Source of the DNA: Brevibacterium sp. ZH18
Lineage (GTDB): Bacteria > Actinomycetota > Actinomycetes > Actinomycetales > Brevibacteriaceae
Assembly: GCF_022748595.1 (NCBI RefSeq)
Contig: NZ_JALDSX010000025.1
Coordinates: 1-53,599 of the forward strand
Direction: 5' to 3'
DNA: 53,599 nucleotides
Each line of letters begins with the position of its first letter. The stretch's first letter is position 1. Under the pieces are notes generated by a model, which ran no database searches, was not told where the DNA came from, and worked only from the letters and a program-made list of their open reading frames with translations. Below are positions 1 to 7,984 of this stretch, in pieces. The position numbers were made by a program, and so were the translations under genes.

Positions 1-63
1 AGATCAGGGTGAACTTGCCGACCATTTCGTCTATTCACCGTGTTTCGCGGTCTCTTTGCACGA

Positions 64-170
64 GTAGCTTCCCAGCGGGTAGTCCCCCGCAGGCAGTTCG
101 CCGCGGGCAGCCTCCCCGCAGGTAGCTTCCCGCGGAGAGCTCCCCACCGCAGGCAGCTTCCCGCGGAGAG
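64..170. repeat. Degenerate ~15-bp tandem repeat upstream of the alkD-like gene
   Basis: About seven imperfect copies of a unit like GGCAGCTTCCCGCGG follow one another up to the start codon region of the AlkD-like gene. The last two long copies are nearly identical. An in-frame ATG at 40 would make the repeat coding (an Arg/Pro/Ala-rich leader), but that leader does not look like part of the family fold, so I treat the repeat as non-coding 5' sequence. Nothing else is recognisable in bases 1-63. Confidence 0.6.
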
Positions 171-174
171 TGAG

Positions 175-1098
175 ATGATCGTGATCATGTCACCGAATGC
201 AGCGGCGTCCAGCCCGCAGTCCCTCGCCGAGGTGATCGAGTCGGAACTTCGCGATCGTGGCAGTTCCGTACGCGCCACGAAGGAACGCGCCTACCTCAAG
301 AGCAACCTCCTCCACTACGGCGTCGGCGTGCCGGGTACACGTGCAGTGGTGCGCACTGCGCTGCGCGGGGCAGAGTTGGACCATGACGGAATCATCGCTC
401 TCGTCGAGGCCCTGTGGAACTCCACGGGCGCACCGGACAACGCGAGCTGCGCAGGTAAGCTCGGCGGGGCGGGCCGTGCAGGTGAACTGACCAACACGAG
501 CCGCGTGGCCGAGCTCGACGGGGTCGCCCGCGCGGGCGACCTCGACGGGGCCGGTCGCGGGACTCCCATCTACGAATGTCGCAGTGCGGCCACGATGGTG
601 CTCATCCAAAAGCAGGACCGCCTCGGCGCCGGTGACAGTGACCTCTTCGAACGGCTGCTGCGGCAGGCCCGCACCTGGGCACTCGTCGATCCACTCGCCG
701 GTGATGCCGTCGGCCCGTTGTCCGAATACGATGCGGAGTTTGATCCTGTGCTCGAGCGCTGGGCGAGTGACGAGGATTTCTGGATCCGACGCTCTGCGCT
801 GCTGGCCCACCTCAGGCCACTGCGGGAAAGTCGCGGAGACTTCGACCGATTCTCACGGTACGCCGATGCGATGCTGGAGGAGAAGGAATTCTTCATCCGC
901 AAGGCCATCGGCTGGGTGCTGCGCGACACCGCCCGCACACGTCCCGATATGGTCTTCGACTGGATGCTGCCGCGTGCGCATCGAGCTTCGGGTGTGACGA
1001 TGCGCGAAGCGGTGAAGCATCTGTCGCCTGAGCAGCGGGATGCACTGCTCGCAGTTTCTGTCAGGGGGACCCGGCGAACTCGAGCAGGATCTGGTTGA
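175..1098 (+). CDS. AlkD-like DNA alkylation repair protein (HEAT-repeat DNA glycosylase family)
   Basis: This is a DNA alkylation repair family protein, expected to act on alkylated bases in DNA through a HEAT-like helical solenoid. Family signatures visible are the N-terminal block with KERAYLKSNLLHYGVGVPGTR, the W-IRRSALLAHL helix and the C-terminal FFIRKAIGWVLRD block, in the usual order. I chose the ATG at 175 because residues before it are a translated DNA repeat; ATG 187 is also possible. An unusual insertion of about 45 residues, rich in Gly, Ala, Arg and Asp (RAGEL/RVAEL/RAGDL-type repeats), separates the first helices from the IYECRSAAT block, encoded roughly at 450-570. The last 38 bases overlap the 3' end of the convergent hydrolase gene. 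Enzymatic activity and the base specificity are not determinable here. Confidence 0.8.
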   Translation: MIVIMSPNAAASSPQSLAEVIESELRDRGSSVRATKERAYLKSNLLHYGVGVPGTRAVVRTALRGAELDHDGIIALVEALWNSTGAPDNASCAGKLGGAGRAGELTNTSRVAELDGVARAGDLDGAGRGTPIYECRSAATMVLIQKQDRLGAGDSDLFERLLRQARTWALVDPLAGDAVGPLSEYDAEFDPVLERWASDEDFWIRRSALLAHLRPLRESRGDFDRFSRYADAMLEEKEFFIRKAIGWVLRDTARTRPDMVFDWMLPRAHRASGVTMREAVKHLSPEQRDALLAVSVRGTRRTRAGSG

Positions 1099-1864
1099 AA
1101 GCCTCGGGCTGCTCGATATTGGCCGCATGCCCATCATCGGGGATGACAGTCGATGATCCGATCGGCGCGAGAGCCGCCGAAGCAGCAGCGTGCGAGCAAG
1201 GCCAGTGTTCGCTCTCTGCCCCTGCGATAAAGAGCACCGGCACATCGCACCCCTCGATCACAGGCCGCCAGTCGGCCTTCGCATGATCATTGAGCAGTGC
1301 GAGTTCGCCTCGGCTGATCTTGCGGTCGACGCCCTTCATCGCTTTGAGAAGGCGCAACAGCCGCCTTCCTCGCTTCATGACCGGCGTGCCATGGCCTGTG
1401 GGCGGGATGCCCTCGGCGAAGTAGGTGTCGGCATTCGACTCGTCATACCCGTAGTATCCGTGGGCCCAGTCAGCCGTGTTGAGCATCTTCGGGGTCTGAT
1501 CGACGGTGACGATTCCGCCGAGGCGCTCGGCATCGAACTGGGAGAGATAGGACCAGATCGTGTTCCCGCCCATGGAACCTCCGACGATGAGGACGTCGTG
1601 GAGATCGAGCTGCTCGAGGACGGCGGCCACGTCCTGTCCGCGACGCTCCATGGTCAGCCCGGACGTCGGCCGGTCCGACGTGCCGTGCCCACGCAGATCG
1701 ACCGCATGGACGTTGAGCCCCTCCTCGGCGAGTGGACCGATCTGGTAGAGCCAGCTGGTGGCCGGGGCACGGAATCCAGCCAGCAGCACGACCGGCCGCC
1801 CCGCAGGATCGCCGGTGCAGGTGAAATCGATACGGACGCCGTCGTCGCAGATGAGTGAGGACAC
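1061..1864 (-). CDS. alpha/beta hydrolase
   Basis: This is a 267-residue single-domain alpha/beta-hydrolase-fold protein with no signal peptide, so probably cytoplasmic. The nucleophile elbow GGSMGG places Ser97 as nucleophile; the oxyanion region VVLLAGFRAP lies near residue 26; the strand-6 VPVLFIAGAESEHWP segment and the DDGHAANIEQPEAF segment with the likely catalytic His are near the C-terminus. The block VHAVDLRGHGTSDRP is typical of the esterase/lactonase-like members of the family. Substrate cannot be deduced. The gene converges on the AlkD-like gene with a 38-bp overlap and is divergent from the anion permease at 2144, so the two may share the 279-bp intergenic region for promoters. 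Confidence 0.85.
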   Translation of the reverse strand: MSSLICDDGVRIDFTCTGDPAGRPVVLLAGFRAPATSWLYQIGPLAEEGLNVHAVDLRGHGTSDRPTSGLTMERRGQDVAAVLEQLDLHDVLIVGGSMGGNTIWSYLSQFDAERLGGIVTVDQTPKMLNTADWAHGYYGYDESNADTYFAEGIPPTGHGTPVMKRGRRLLRLLKAMKGVDRKISRGELALLNDHAKADWRPVIEGCDVPVLFIAGAESEHWPCSHAAASAALAPIGSSTVIPDDGHAANIEQPEAFNQILLEFAGSP

Positions 1865-2143
1865 GGCATCATCGTATCGCCGAGGAGGCCCTCGATCCCG
1901 CGCGAGCGCCGGCCTGTTACCACTCGACTGCTCCTCGCGCTACGTGAGATTTCACTCCGGCTGAGGGTGGCCTCAACAGCCGAACTCGGGTCTATTGTGA
2001 TAGCGGATCGCGCAGAACCGGGCACACCGTCCGCCGCGGTCCCGCCGAACGCCGATGCCGTCGCAGCCGACAGCGCAGGCCGCCGGCAGAACGCGAACGA
2101 CGACGGCATCAGGCGCACACCGAGTGAGAATCGAGGATGCCCC

Positions 2144-3610
2144 ATGCCCAGCACGCCGAGCAGCACTGCGCCGGAGACGAATGCTCGAACCCACGTCCGG
2201 CTGACGATGGCGTGGAAGATCGCGGCGATCCTCGCACTCACCCTGATCATCTACTTCATCCCGGCTCCCGAAGGTGTCGACCCGCGCGGGATGCACATGG
2301 CCGGAATCTTCGCCGGGACCATCCTCGGCCTGATCCTGCAGCCGCTGCCGACGGCCGCGGTCGCATTGATCGGGCTGGCCGCGGCGATGATCACCGGCAC
2401 CATGGATACGAAGACCGAGGCGCTGCAGGGCTTCGGCAACTCCACCATCTGGCTGATCGTGGCCGCCTTCTTCATCGCCGACGGGTTCCTGCTGACCGGC
2501 CTGGGGCGGCGCATCGCGCTGCTGTTCGTGTCGCTGCTGGGCAAGTCCTCGCTCGGCCTCTCCTACGGCATGGCGCTGACCGATCTGGTCCTCTCCCCCG
2601 CGACGCCGTCGAACACGGCACGCGCCGGCGGCGTCGTCTATCCCATCGTCAAGTCGCTGGCGACGGTCAACGATTCGCACCCGTCCAGCGACGAGTCGAG
2701 GAAGAGACTCGGCGCGTATCTCTCGCTAAGCGGGGTGCAGGTCAACACCATCACCTCGGCAATGTTCGTGACCGCCATGGCCGGCAACCCCCTGGCCGTG
2801 GGATTTGCCGCCGACGCCGGGGTCGAAATCTCCTGGGGCACCTGGGCTCTCGCCGCGATCGTGCCCGGTCTCGTCTCCCTGATCGTCATGCCGTGGTTCA
2901 TGTCGAAGATCTACCGGCCCGGTCTGACGAAGACGCCGGATGCCCCGGCCCATGCACGGGCTGAGCTCAAGGAGATCGGGCCCATGAACCGCGGCGAGTG
3001 GACCATGCTGGCGACCTTCGTCCTCCTGCTCATCCTCTGGGTGCTGGGCAGCAGCATCGGCGTCGATGCGACTGCTGCGGCATTCGTCGGCGTCGCAATC
3101 CTGCTGGTCAGCAAGGTTCTGACCTGGAAGGACATGGCCGCCAACGGCGGTGCCTGGTCGACACTCATCTTCTTCTCCGTGCTGGTGGGCATGGCGACCC
3201 ACCTCAACACGCTCGGCGTGATCGGTTGGATCGGCGACGAAGTGGCTGGCCTGGTCGGCGGAATGCCGTGGATCGCGGCCTTCGCCGTCCTCAGCTTCGT
3301 TTACTTCTACGTCCACTACCTCTTCGCCTCCAACACCGCGCAGATCGTCGCGATGTACTCCGTGTTCCTCGGAGCGGCGATAGCCACGGGCGCGCCCCCG
3401 CTCTTCGCAGCACTGGCCCTGGGCTTCATCGGCAACCTCATCGGCGGACTCTCGCACTATGCCTCGGGTCCCGCGGGCGTGATCTACGGGTCCGGCTACG
3501 TCACGACTCCCGAGTGGTTCCGGGTCGGGTTCTTCGCCTCGGTCGTCAACATCCTCATCTGGAGCCTCGTGGGCGGCGGCTGGATGTACGTCCTCGGCAT
3601 GTGGGGCTGA
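2144..3610 (+). CDS. DASS/SLC13 family anion permease (dicarboxylate or 2-oxoglutarate/malate type)
   Basis: This polytopic inner-membrane transporter belongs to the divalent anion:sodium symporter superfamily, in the CitT/plastid DiT1-like branch that moves dicarboxylates or tricarboxylates. Both Ser-Asn-Thr motifs of the family are visible: TPSNTARAGG near residue 151 and FASNTAQIV near residue 395, each in a membrane hairpin. The C-terminal GGLSHYASGPAGVIYGSGYVT block is also typical. I start at ATG 2144 because GAGGA at 2133-2137 sits at good distance; the frame stays open upstream to 1967, but that extension is polar and not family-like. The 488-residue length is normal for the branch. 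The substrate is inferred only to the level of di- or tricarboxylate. Confidence 0.85.
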   Translation: MPSTPSSTAPETNARTHVRLTMAWKIAAILALTLIIYFIPAPEGVDPRGMHMAGIFAGTILGLILQPLPTAAVALIGLAAAMITGTMDTKTEALQGFGNSTIWLIVAAFFIADGFLLTGLGRRIALLFVSLLGKSSLGLSYGMALTDLVLSPATPSNTARAGGVVYPIVKSLATVNDSHPSSDESRKRLGAYLSLSGVQVNTITSAMFVTAMAGNPLAVGFAADAGVEISWGTWALAAIVPGLVSLIVMPWFMSKIYRPGLTKTPDAPAHARAELKEIGPMNRGEWTMLATFVLLLILWVLGSSIGVDATAAAFVGVAILLVSKVLTWKDMAANGGAWSTLIFFSVLVGMATHLNTLGVIGWIGDEVAGLVGGMPWIAAFAVLSFVYFYVHYLFASNTAQIVAMYSVFLGAAIATGAPPLFAALALGFIGNLIGGLSHYASGPAGVIYGSGYVTTPEWFRVGFFASVVNILIWSLVGGGWMYVLGMWG

Positions 3611-3632
3611 GTCTCTGGCCAGCTCGTCGAGG

Positions 3633-4339
3633 CTACTCTGCGTTCCACAGCCGACGATAGTACTGGATCCGTTCGACGTCGGGCTCGACGCTGTAGGCCT
3701 CCCAGAACAACGATTCGTCGTAGTTCGCGTAATTCCACCCGAAGGACATCGTCGCCACGGCCAGGTCTGCCCATCTGTCCGCGACGCCGAGACGTTGCAT
3801 GTCGACATTGGCAAGGAAGCGCCCGTCCTCGCCGAGGAGGGTGTTCGGGGCGCATGGATCGCCGTGACAGACGACGAGGCGATCGATCTCAGGGGCCTGT
3901 CCAAGTACCGTCACCGCGTTCCCTGTTCCGACCGCCTCCGCGGCGATGAGTCCGAGTCGGTCCTCAACCGACCATGTCCACGGCAGTCGTCGACGGGCAG
4001 ACTGTGAAGCATTCGCAGCCCCTCAGCGATCTCCACGATGGTCCGATTCGCCTCGGCGGCATTTTCCGGGGCGACGGCGTTGGTTCCCGGCAGCGCCTCC
4101 GTGACGAGGTATTCGACCTCGCAGTCGTCGACGATACTTCGACTGTGACGGACGACCCGTGGGACCGGATGCCGCTCACGCAACCACTCGAGTTTCCTCG
4201 CCTCGAGTTCGAGGTCCTCGGAGTTCGGGAGCGGATTGCGTTTGAGGTAAAAGGCACGAGGTACGTCGCGGCTCGTTCCGGGAGACGACGCCGAGGCCTC
4301 GCCGGCCGGATCATCGCCGCGCGTCCTCGAACATCCCAT
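3633..4339 (-). pseudogene. Frameshifted aminoglycoside 3'-phosphotransferase-family gene
   Basis: Two overlapping minus-strand frames together make one APH(3')-like protein. The upstream frame carries AFYLKRNPLP...DLELEARKLEWLRERHPVPRVV and reads EGLRMLHSLPVDDC before derailing. The downstream frame, if read back to about 3976, continues as WTWSVEDRLGLIAAEAVGTG and then VVCHGDPCAPNTLL (catalytic HGD loop) and VDMQRLGVADRWADLA (metal-binding region). Joining the two needs one extra base near 3972-3977, so a 1-bp deletion or a sequencing error lies there. The N-terminus also appears short: the glycine-rich ATP loop expected before the YLKR strand is missing or scrambled, with a stop just upstream. 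Two lesions favour a true pseudogene. Family members phosphorylate aminoglycosides or other small hydroxylated substrates; here no product is expected. Confidence 0.8.
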
Positions 4340-4368
4340 TCACCCCTCAGCTCCGAGCCTTGACAGCG

Positions 4369-4409
4369 AAAAAGTCCCCCACCTGGCTATACTGCCTGGT
4401 GAGGGACTT
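4369..4409 (-). terminator. Rho-independent terminator downstream of tRNA-Arg
   Basis: Read on the minus strand, AAGTCCCTCACC pairs with GGTGGGGGACTT across a 14-base loop and is followed by a run of T. It lies 8 bases after the mature tRNA-Arg 3' end. Confidence 0.8.
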
Positions 4410-4417
4410 CTCTGCGG

Positions 4418-4490
4418 TGCGCCACGAGGGATTCGAACCCCCAACCTTCTGATCCGTAGTCAGATGCTCTATCCGTTGAGCTAGTGGCGC
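4418..4490 (-). tRNA. tRNA-Arg (anticodon ACG)
   Basis: A 73-nt cloverleaf on the minus strand. The 7-bp acceptor stem GCGCCAC/GTGGCGC has discriminator A, the anticodon arm TCTGA-CTACGGA-TCAGA gives anticodon ACG, and the T arm contains GGTTCGAATCC. The 3' CCA is not encoded (the next bases read CCG), so it must be added after transcription. A20-type D arm AGCTC...GAGC is intact. It is bounded by a promoter upstream and a terminator downstream, so it is a single-gene unit. Confidence 0.95.
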
Positions 4491-4524
4491 ATGTTGTCTG
4501 GACTCTCGCCCTGCAACTCGATCA

Positions 4525-4554
4525 ACTATACACACCGAATTCACCCAAGCTCAA
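4525..4554 (-). promoter_or_regulatory. Probable sigma-A-type promoter of tRNA-Arg
   Basis: On the minus strand TTGAGC (4549-4554) and TATAGT (4525-4530) are separated by 18 bp, placing a start point about 28 bases before the tRNA 5' end. The match is 4/6 and 5/6 to the consensus hexamers; no experiment supports it. Confidence 0.5.
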
Positions 4555-4953
4555 ATTCGGCCCGAGTGCGCTTCGCCACATTCATGCCTGACCCCATTCA
4601 TGACCGAGCCGAAAGCGGTATCGGCGCCGACACCCAGGCAGTCAACTCAAATCTGCGATTTAAATCTAGCGGGACCACGGTCCAGATGGGCCGTCAACCT
4701 CAGACCAGCCTCGGCGAGAAGCCCGAGAAATCAAGGATTTCGAGAGTTTTCATGCGATGAAACAATCCGTCATTTCTCTGCAAATATACGTCATACAAAA
4801 GTTTCATTCACGTCATTGACACCCGTCTTGTGACCCAATGCACATCTTACGATGACCCGAATCCGAGTTTTTCATGCTCGGCCGAGTTCTACGGTGGAGA
4901 TGTAGCAACCGCCCTGCGGAACCCCGTAATCCCGATTGACCAGGAGACCACTC
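4555..4953. other. Gene-free 5' region of pckG
   Basis: No convincing gene is seen here; the only open frame is short and lacks a ribosome site. The stretch 4760-4860 is AT-rich compared with its surroundings and most likely holds the pckG promoter. A perfect TTGACA stands at 4816-4821, but no good -10 hexamer lies 16-19 bp downstream, so I do not call the promoter exactly. A good ribosome site AGGAGA (4942-4947) precedes the pckG start by 6 bases. Confidence 0.5.
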
Positions 4954-6786
4954 ATGACTGTCCTCGACCATGACGTCGTCGCTGACCAGCTGAAGAACGC
5001 ACCCACCGACAACGACTCGGTGCTTTCATTCGTCAGCAGGGTCGCCACACTCACCACTCCCGACGACATCGTTTGGGTTGATGGTTCGGATGAGCAGAAA
5101 GACTTGATCGCCGAGCAGCTCGTCGAAGCCGGCACCATCGTGCGTCTGACCGGCACCAAGGACTCATACTACGCGGCTTCCGACCCCGAGGACGTCGCCC
5201 GTGTGGAGGGTCGCACCTACATCTGCTCCGAGGACGAGAAGGATTCAGGAGCCCTCAACAACTGGATGGCTCCGGCCGAGATGAAGCAGACCCTCAATGG
5301 TCTCTTCGACGGCTCGATGCGCGGACGCACCATGTACGTCATCCCCTTCGTCATGGGCCACGCCGATGCCGATCAGCCGATGTTCGGCATCGAGGTCACC
5401 GACTCCCCCTACGTCGTGCTCTCCATGCTCGTCATGGCGCGCTCGGGCAAGACCGCCCTCGACGCGATCGTAGCCAATGGCGGCACCTTCGTCGAGTGCG
5501 TGCACTCCGTCGGCGCACCGCTCGAGCCCGGTCAGGACGACGTTGCCTGGCCGTGCAACTCCACCAAGTACATCACCCACTTCCCCGAAGAGCGCTCCAT
5601 CTGGTCCTACGGATCGGGCTACGGCGGCAACGCTCTGCTGGGCAAGAAGTGCTACGCGCTGCGCATCGCTTCGTCGATCGCCCGCGACGAGGGCTGGCTG
5701 GCCGAGCACATGCTCATTCTCAAGCTGACGAACCCGGAGGGCGAGGTCAAGTACATCGCCGCTGCGTTCCCCTCGGCCTGCGGCAAGACCAACCTCGCCA
5801 TGATCGAACCCACCATTCCCGGCTGGAAGGCCGAGACCCTGGGTGACGACATCGCCTGGATGCGCTTCGGCGACGACGGCCAGCTCTACGCCGTCAACCC
5901 CGAGTTCGGCCTCTTCGGCGTCGCTCCGGGCACCGGCTACACCACGAACCCGACCGCGATGCGCGCCATCGAAGCCGGCGGCAACATCTTCACCAACGTT
6001 GCGCTGACCGACGACGGCGACGTGTGGTGGGAAGGCAAGACCGACGAGAAGCCGGCGCACCTCACCGACTGGCGCGGCAACGACTGGACTCCGGACTCCG
6101 AGACTCCAGCCGCTCACCCGAACTCGCGCTTCTGCACCCCGATCGCGAACGTTCCGACCCTGGCCCCCGAGTGGACCAACCCGAACGGTGTGCCGATCTC
6201 GGCCATCCTCTTCGGCGGACGCCGCAAGACCACGATGCCGCTGGTCACCGAGACCACAAGCTGGAACCACGGCGTGTTCATGGGCTCTGTGCTCTCCTCG
6301 GAGACCACTGCCGCTGCCACCGGAGCCGTCGGCGTCGTTCGTCGCGACCCCATGGCCATGCGTCCGTTCATCGGCTACAACGTCGGTGACTACCTGCAGC
6401 ACTGGCTCGACATCGGCAACACCGAGGGCGCCCAGCTGCCGAAGATCTTCTACGTCAACTGGTTCCGTCGCGACGATGACAACTCGTTCCTGTGGCCCGG
6501 ATTCTCCGAGAACTCGCGTGTCCTCAAGTGGGTCTTCGAGCGCGTCACCGGCACCGCCGACGCCGCTGAGAGCCCACTGGGCCTGACCCCCGTCGAGGGC
6601 GGCCTGGACACCGAGGGACTCGACTTCACCGACGAGCAGCTGCGCAAGGCTCTTGCGATCAAGCCTGAGGAGTGGGCGACCGAGCTCAAGCTCATCGAGG
6701 ACTGGTACGAGCAGCTCGGCGATTCGGTTCCCACCGAACTCCGCGCCGAGGTCGACAACCTGCGCGACCGTCTGGGCCTCGCCTGA
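4954..6786 (+). CDS. pckG: Phosphoenolpyruvate carboxykinase (GTP)
   Basis: Catalyses oxaloacetate + GTP to phosphoenolpyruvate + GDP + CO2, the entry to gluconeogenesis, in the cytoplasm. The 610-residue length is standard for the GTP-dependent class. The P-loop-like kinase-1a motif [13 protein letters not shown] (about residues 271-283) includes the reactive cysteine typical of GTP enzymes, followed by [10 protein letters not shown] (kinase-2, about residue 297) and the [12 protein letters not shown] block. The N-terminal substrate region with [22 protein letters not shown] is also present. ATG 4954 is chosen over an in-frame ATG six codons upstream because of the AGGAGA site. The gene is monocistronic, ending in a hairpin terminator. 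Confidence 0.98.
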   Translation: MTVLDHDVVADQLKNAPTDNDSVLSFVSRVATLTTPDDIVWVDGSDEQKDLIAEQLVEAGTIVRLTGTKDSYYAASDPEDVARVEGRTYICSEDEKDSGALNNWMAPAEMKQTLNGLFDGSMRGRTMYVIPFVMGHADADQPMFGIEVTDSPYVVLSMLVMARSGKTALDAIVANGGTFVECVHSVGAPLEPGQDDVAWPCNSTKYITHFPEERSIWSYGSGYGGNALLGKKCYALRIASSIARDEGWLAEHMLILKLTNPEGEVKYIAAAFPSACGKTNLAMIEPTIPGWKAETLGDDIAWMRFGDDGQLYAVNPEFGLFGVAPGTGYTTNPTAMRAIEAGGNIFTNVALTDDGDVWWEGKTDEKPAHLTDWRGNDWTPDSETPAAHPNSRFCTPIANVPTLAPEWTNPNGVPISAILFGGRRKTTMPLVTETTSWNHGVFMGSVLSSETTAAATGAVGVVRRDPMAMRPFIGYNVGDYLQHWLDIGNTEGAQLPKIFYVNWFRRDDDNSFLWPGFSENSRVLKWVFERVTGTADAAESPLGLTPVEGGLDTEGLDFTDEQLRKALAIKPEEWATELKLIEDWYEQLGDSVPTELRAEVDNLRDRLGLA

Positions 6787-6815
6787 GACAGTGAGACAGT
6801 GAGACAGTGAGTCAG
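6784..6815 (+). repeat. 8-bp tandem repeat spanning the pckG stop codon
   Basis: Three perfect copies of TGAGACAG and a fourth with one change (TGAGTCAG) run head to tail. The first TGA is the pckG stop codon, so the repeat duplicates the stop. Confidence 0.85.
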
Positions 6816-6860
6816 TGATCGGCTGAACTCGTGAACAGCTGAAGCTCCGACAGATCGACA

Positions 6861-6896
6861 ATCCCCCAACCATCGCCGAGGTGGTTGGGGGATTTT
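6861..6896 (+). terminator. Rho-independent terminator of pckG
   Basis: ATCCCCCAACCA (6861-6872) pairs perfectly with TGGTTGGGGGAT (6882-6893) across a 9-base loop and is followed by TTTT. It could also work on the opposite strand for the convergent gene at 6928. Confidence 0.85.
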
Positions 6897-6927
6897 CGTG
6901 TCTGTTTTGGTTCTGCCGCTAGGCAGC

Positions 6928-7638
6928 TCAGCGCTGACGCCACTCGCCCGAACCGGCCCTCCAGCTGCCCACGTAGCGTCCCTCATCTACTGCCGTCTGC
7001 ACATGGACGAGGAACGCCAGCACATCGCGGGGCCGCCCACGCAGCATTCCGCTTATATTGGCGACGACAGTCTCGGGCATTCTGCGCGGGCGGATCAGAA
7101 CCTTGCGTTGCACGCTCTTTCCTTGAGCGCTGATCCTCACAGTCAGCACAGGTGGGAACGGCCAGCGTGTAAATGAGTAGATTCCACCACCCACGGCGAC
7201 GATGTCGGACCACGCCGCTTCGAACAGGGTGAGTGGTCCGCCAGGTTTCGACACGACCGCCTGGACGCCCCACCGCGAGACGATCGTTCGCGGTCGAACC
7301 ATGGGGTAGACGAACGTCCACAGCACAGCGCCGAAGCCAAACAGAATCAGGCCCATGAAAAGCAACAGGCCGAAGACGAGCTGCACCCATCCAGCGAAAT
7401 CAACCGACAGCGGGTTCCACATGGACAGCGGCATGACGGTGAACATCGTGACTAGCGCCCCAACGCAGATCCAAGCGAATACGGCAAAGCCGAAAGTCTT
7501 GAGGAAGCTCGTCCGCAGCACCACACGACCAGTCCGGTCTAACTCATCCGACCAGCGTTCAAGGCGTTTGCGGTTCGCCTTAGCGATCTCTTTCAGGAGG
7601 TCCGGTGAGAGCCCGGGCCGGCTTGGCGACATGTTCAC
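6928..7638 (-). CDS. Conserved-type membrane protein of unknown function
   Basis: I do not recognise this 236-residue protein. An N-terminal amphipathic, basic stretch (about residues 12-40) is followed by two membrane segments (about 46-72, FGFAVFAWICVGALVTMFTV, and about 84-110, VQLVFGLLLFMGLILFGFGAVLW), then a soluble C-terminal domain beginning VRPRTIVSRWGVQAV that resembles a PH-like beta-rich domain in alternation pattern only. The GTG at 7638 is the longest start; ATG two codons later is equally possible. The gene lies between pckG and the Pit transporter unit with a tandem repeat immediately upstream, and is probably transcribed alone. Confidence 0.7.
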   Translation of the reverse strand: MNMSPSRPGLSPDLLKEIAKANRKRLERWSDELDRTGRVVLRTSFLKTFGFAVFAWICVGALVTMFTVMPLSMWNPLSVDFAGWVQLVFGLLLFMGLILFGFGAVLWTFVYPMVRPRTIVSRWGVQAVVSKPGGPLTLFEAAWSDIVAVGGGIYSFTRWPFPPVLTVRISAQGKSVQRKVLIRPRRMPETVVANISGMLRGRPRDVLAFLVHVQTAVDEGRYVGSWRAGSGEWRQR

Positions 7639-7656
7639 ACCTTGAGTGTACGTTTG

Positions 7657-7750
7657 TGCCCAGGCACAGGCCCAAGTCCAAGCCCAAGCTCAGGCCCAAG
7701 CCCAAGGCCCAAGTCCAAGCCCAAGCTCAAGCTCAAGCTCAAGCCCAGCC
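7657..7750. repeat. Hexameric low-complexity repeat after the 77-residue gene
   Basis: About 15 copies of a hexamer close to CCCAAG/CTCAAG fill this stretch. On the minus strand it reads GCTTGR repeated and begins within a few bases of the stop codon of the small membrane protein gene at 7751. Any frame through it gives Pro/Lys/Gln or Leu/Gly repeats with no start, so it is not coding. Confidence 0.85.
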
Positions 7751-7984
7751 TCAGGCTCCGTGGAGTGCTGGCACGATCAGGTAGACGCCGAAGAGCACGA
7801 CGATGCTGCAGATGCCGAATACCGTCCAATAGCCGACCTTGAGCAACGGCTTGCTCTGGCCCGCCTCGGCGAGATCGATGTGCACCGCGCGCATACGCAC
7901 TGCTGCGGAGAACAGCGTGATGACGACGATCGCCGACACCCAGGTCGCGACTGCAACGATGAGGAATGAGCTCCACTCGATCAT
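7751..7984 (-). CDS. Small two-helix membrane protein coupled to the Pit transporter
   Basis: This 77-residue protein has two hydrophobic segments (about residues 5-27, FLIVAVATWVSAIVVITLFSA, and about 50-72, VGYWTVFGICSIVVLFGVYL) joined by a short charged loop with the sequence RMRAVHIDLAEAGQSKPLL. Its ATG overlaps the stop codon of the phosphate transporter gene in an ATGA arrangement, so translation is very likely coupled. I infer an accessory role for, or co-expression with, the transporter; no family function is known to me. The ORF stop is followed at once by a hexamer repeat. Confidence 0.75.
   Translation of the reverse strand: MIEWSSFLIVAVATWVSAIVVITLFSAAVRMRAVHIDLAEAGQSKPLLKVGYWTVFGICSIVVLFGVYLIVPALHGA

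Noticed and set aside
3633..4490. Integrated mobile element at tRNA-Arg
   Set aside because: The only sign is a decayed resistance-like gene; there is no integrase, transposase or repeated tRNA end.
4816..4821. Perfect TTGACA as the pckG -35 element
   Set aside because: No acceptable -10 hexamer stands 16-19 bp downstream, so I could not define a promoter.
5245..6873. A 542-codon open frame on the minus strand opposite pckG
   Set aside because: Its product is a Val/Gly/Asp/Arg-rich sequence with no domain, explained by the codon bias of the strongly supported pckG on the other strand.
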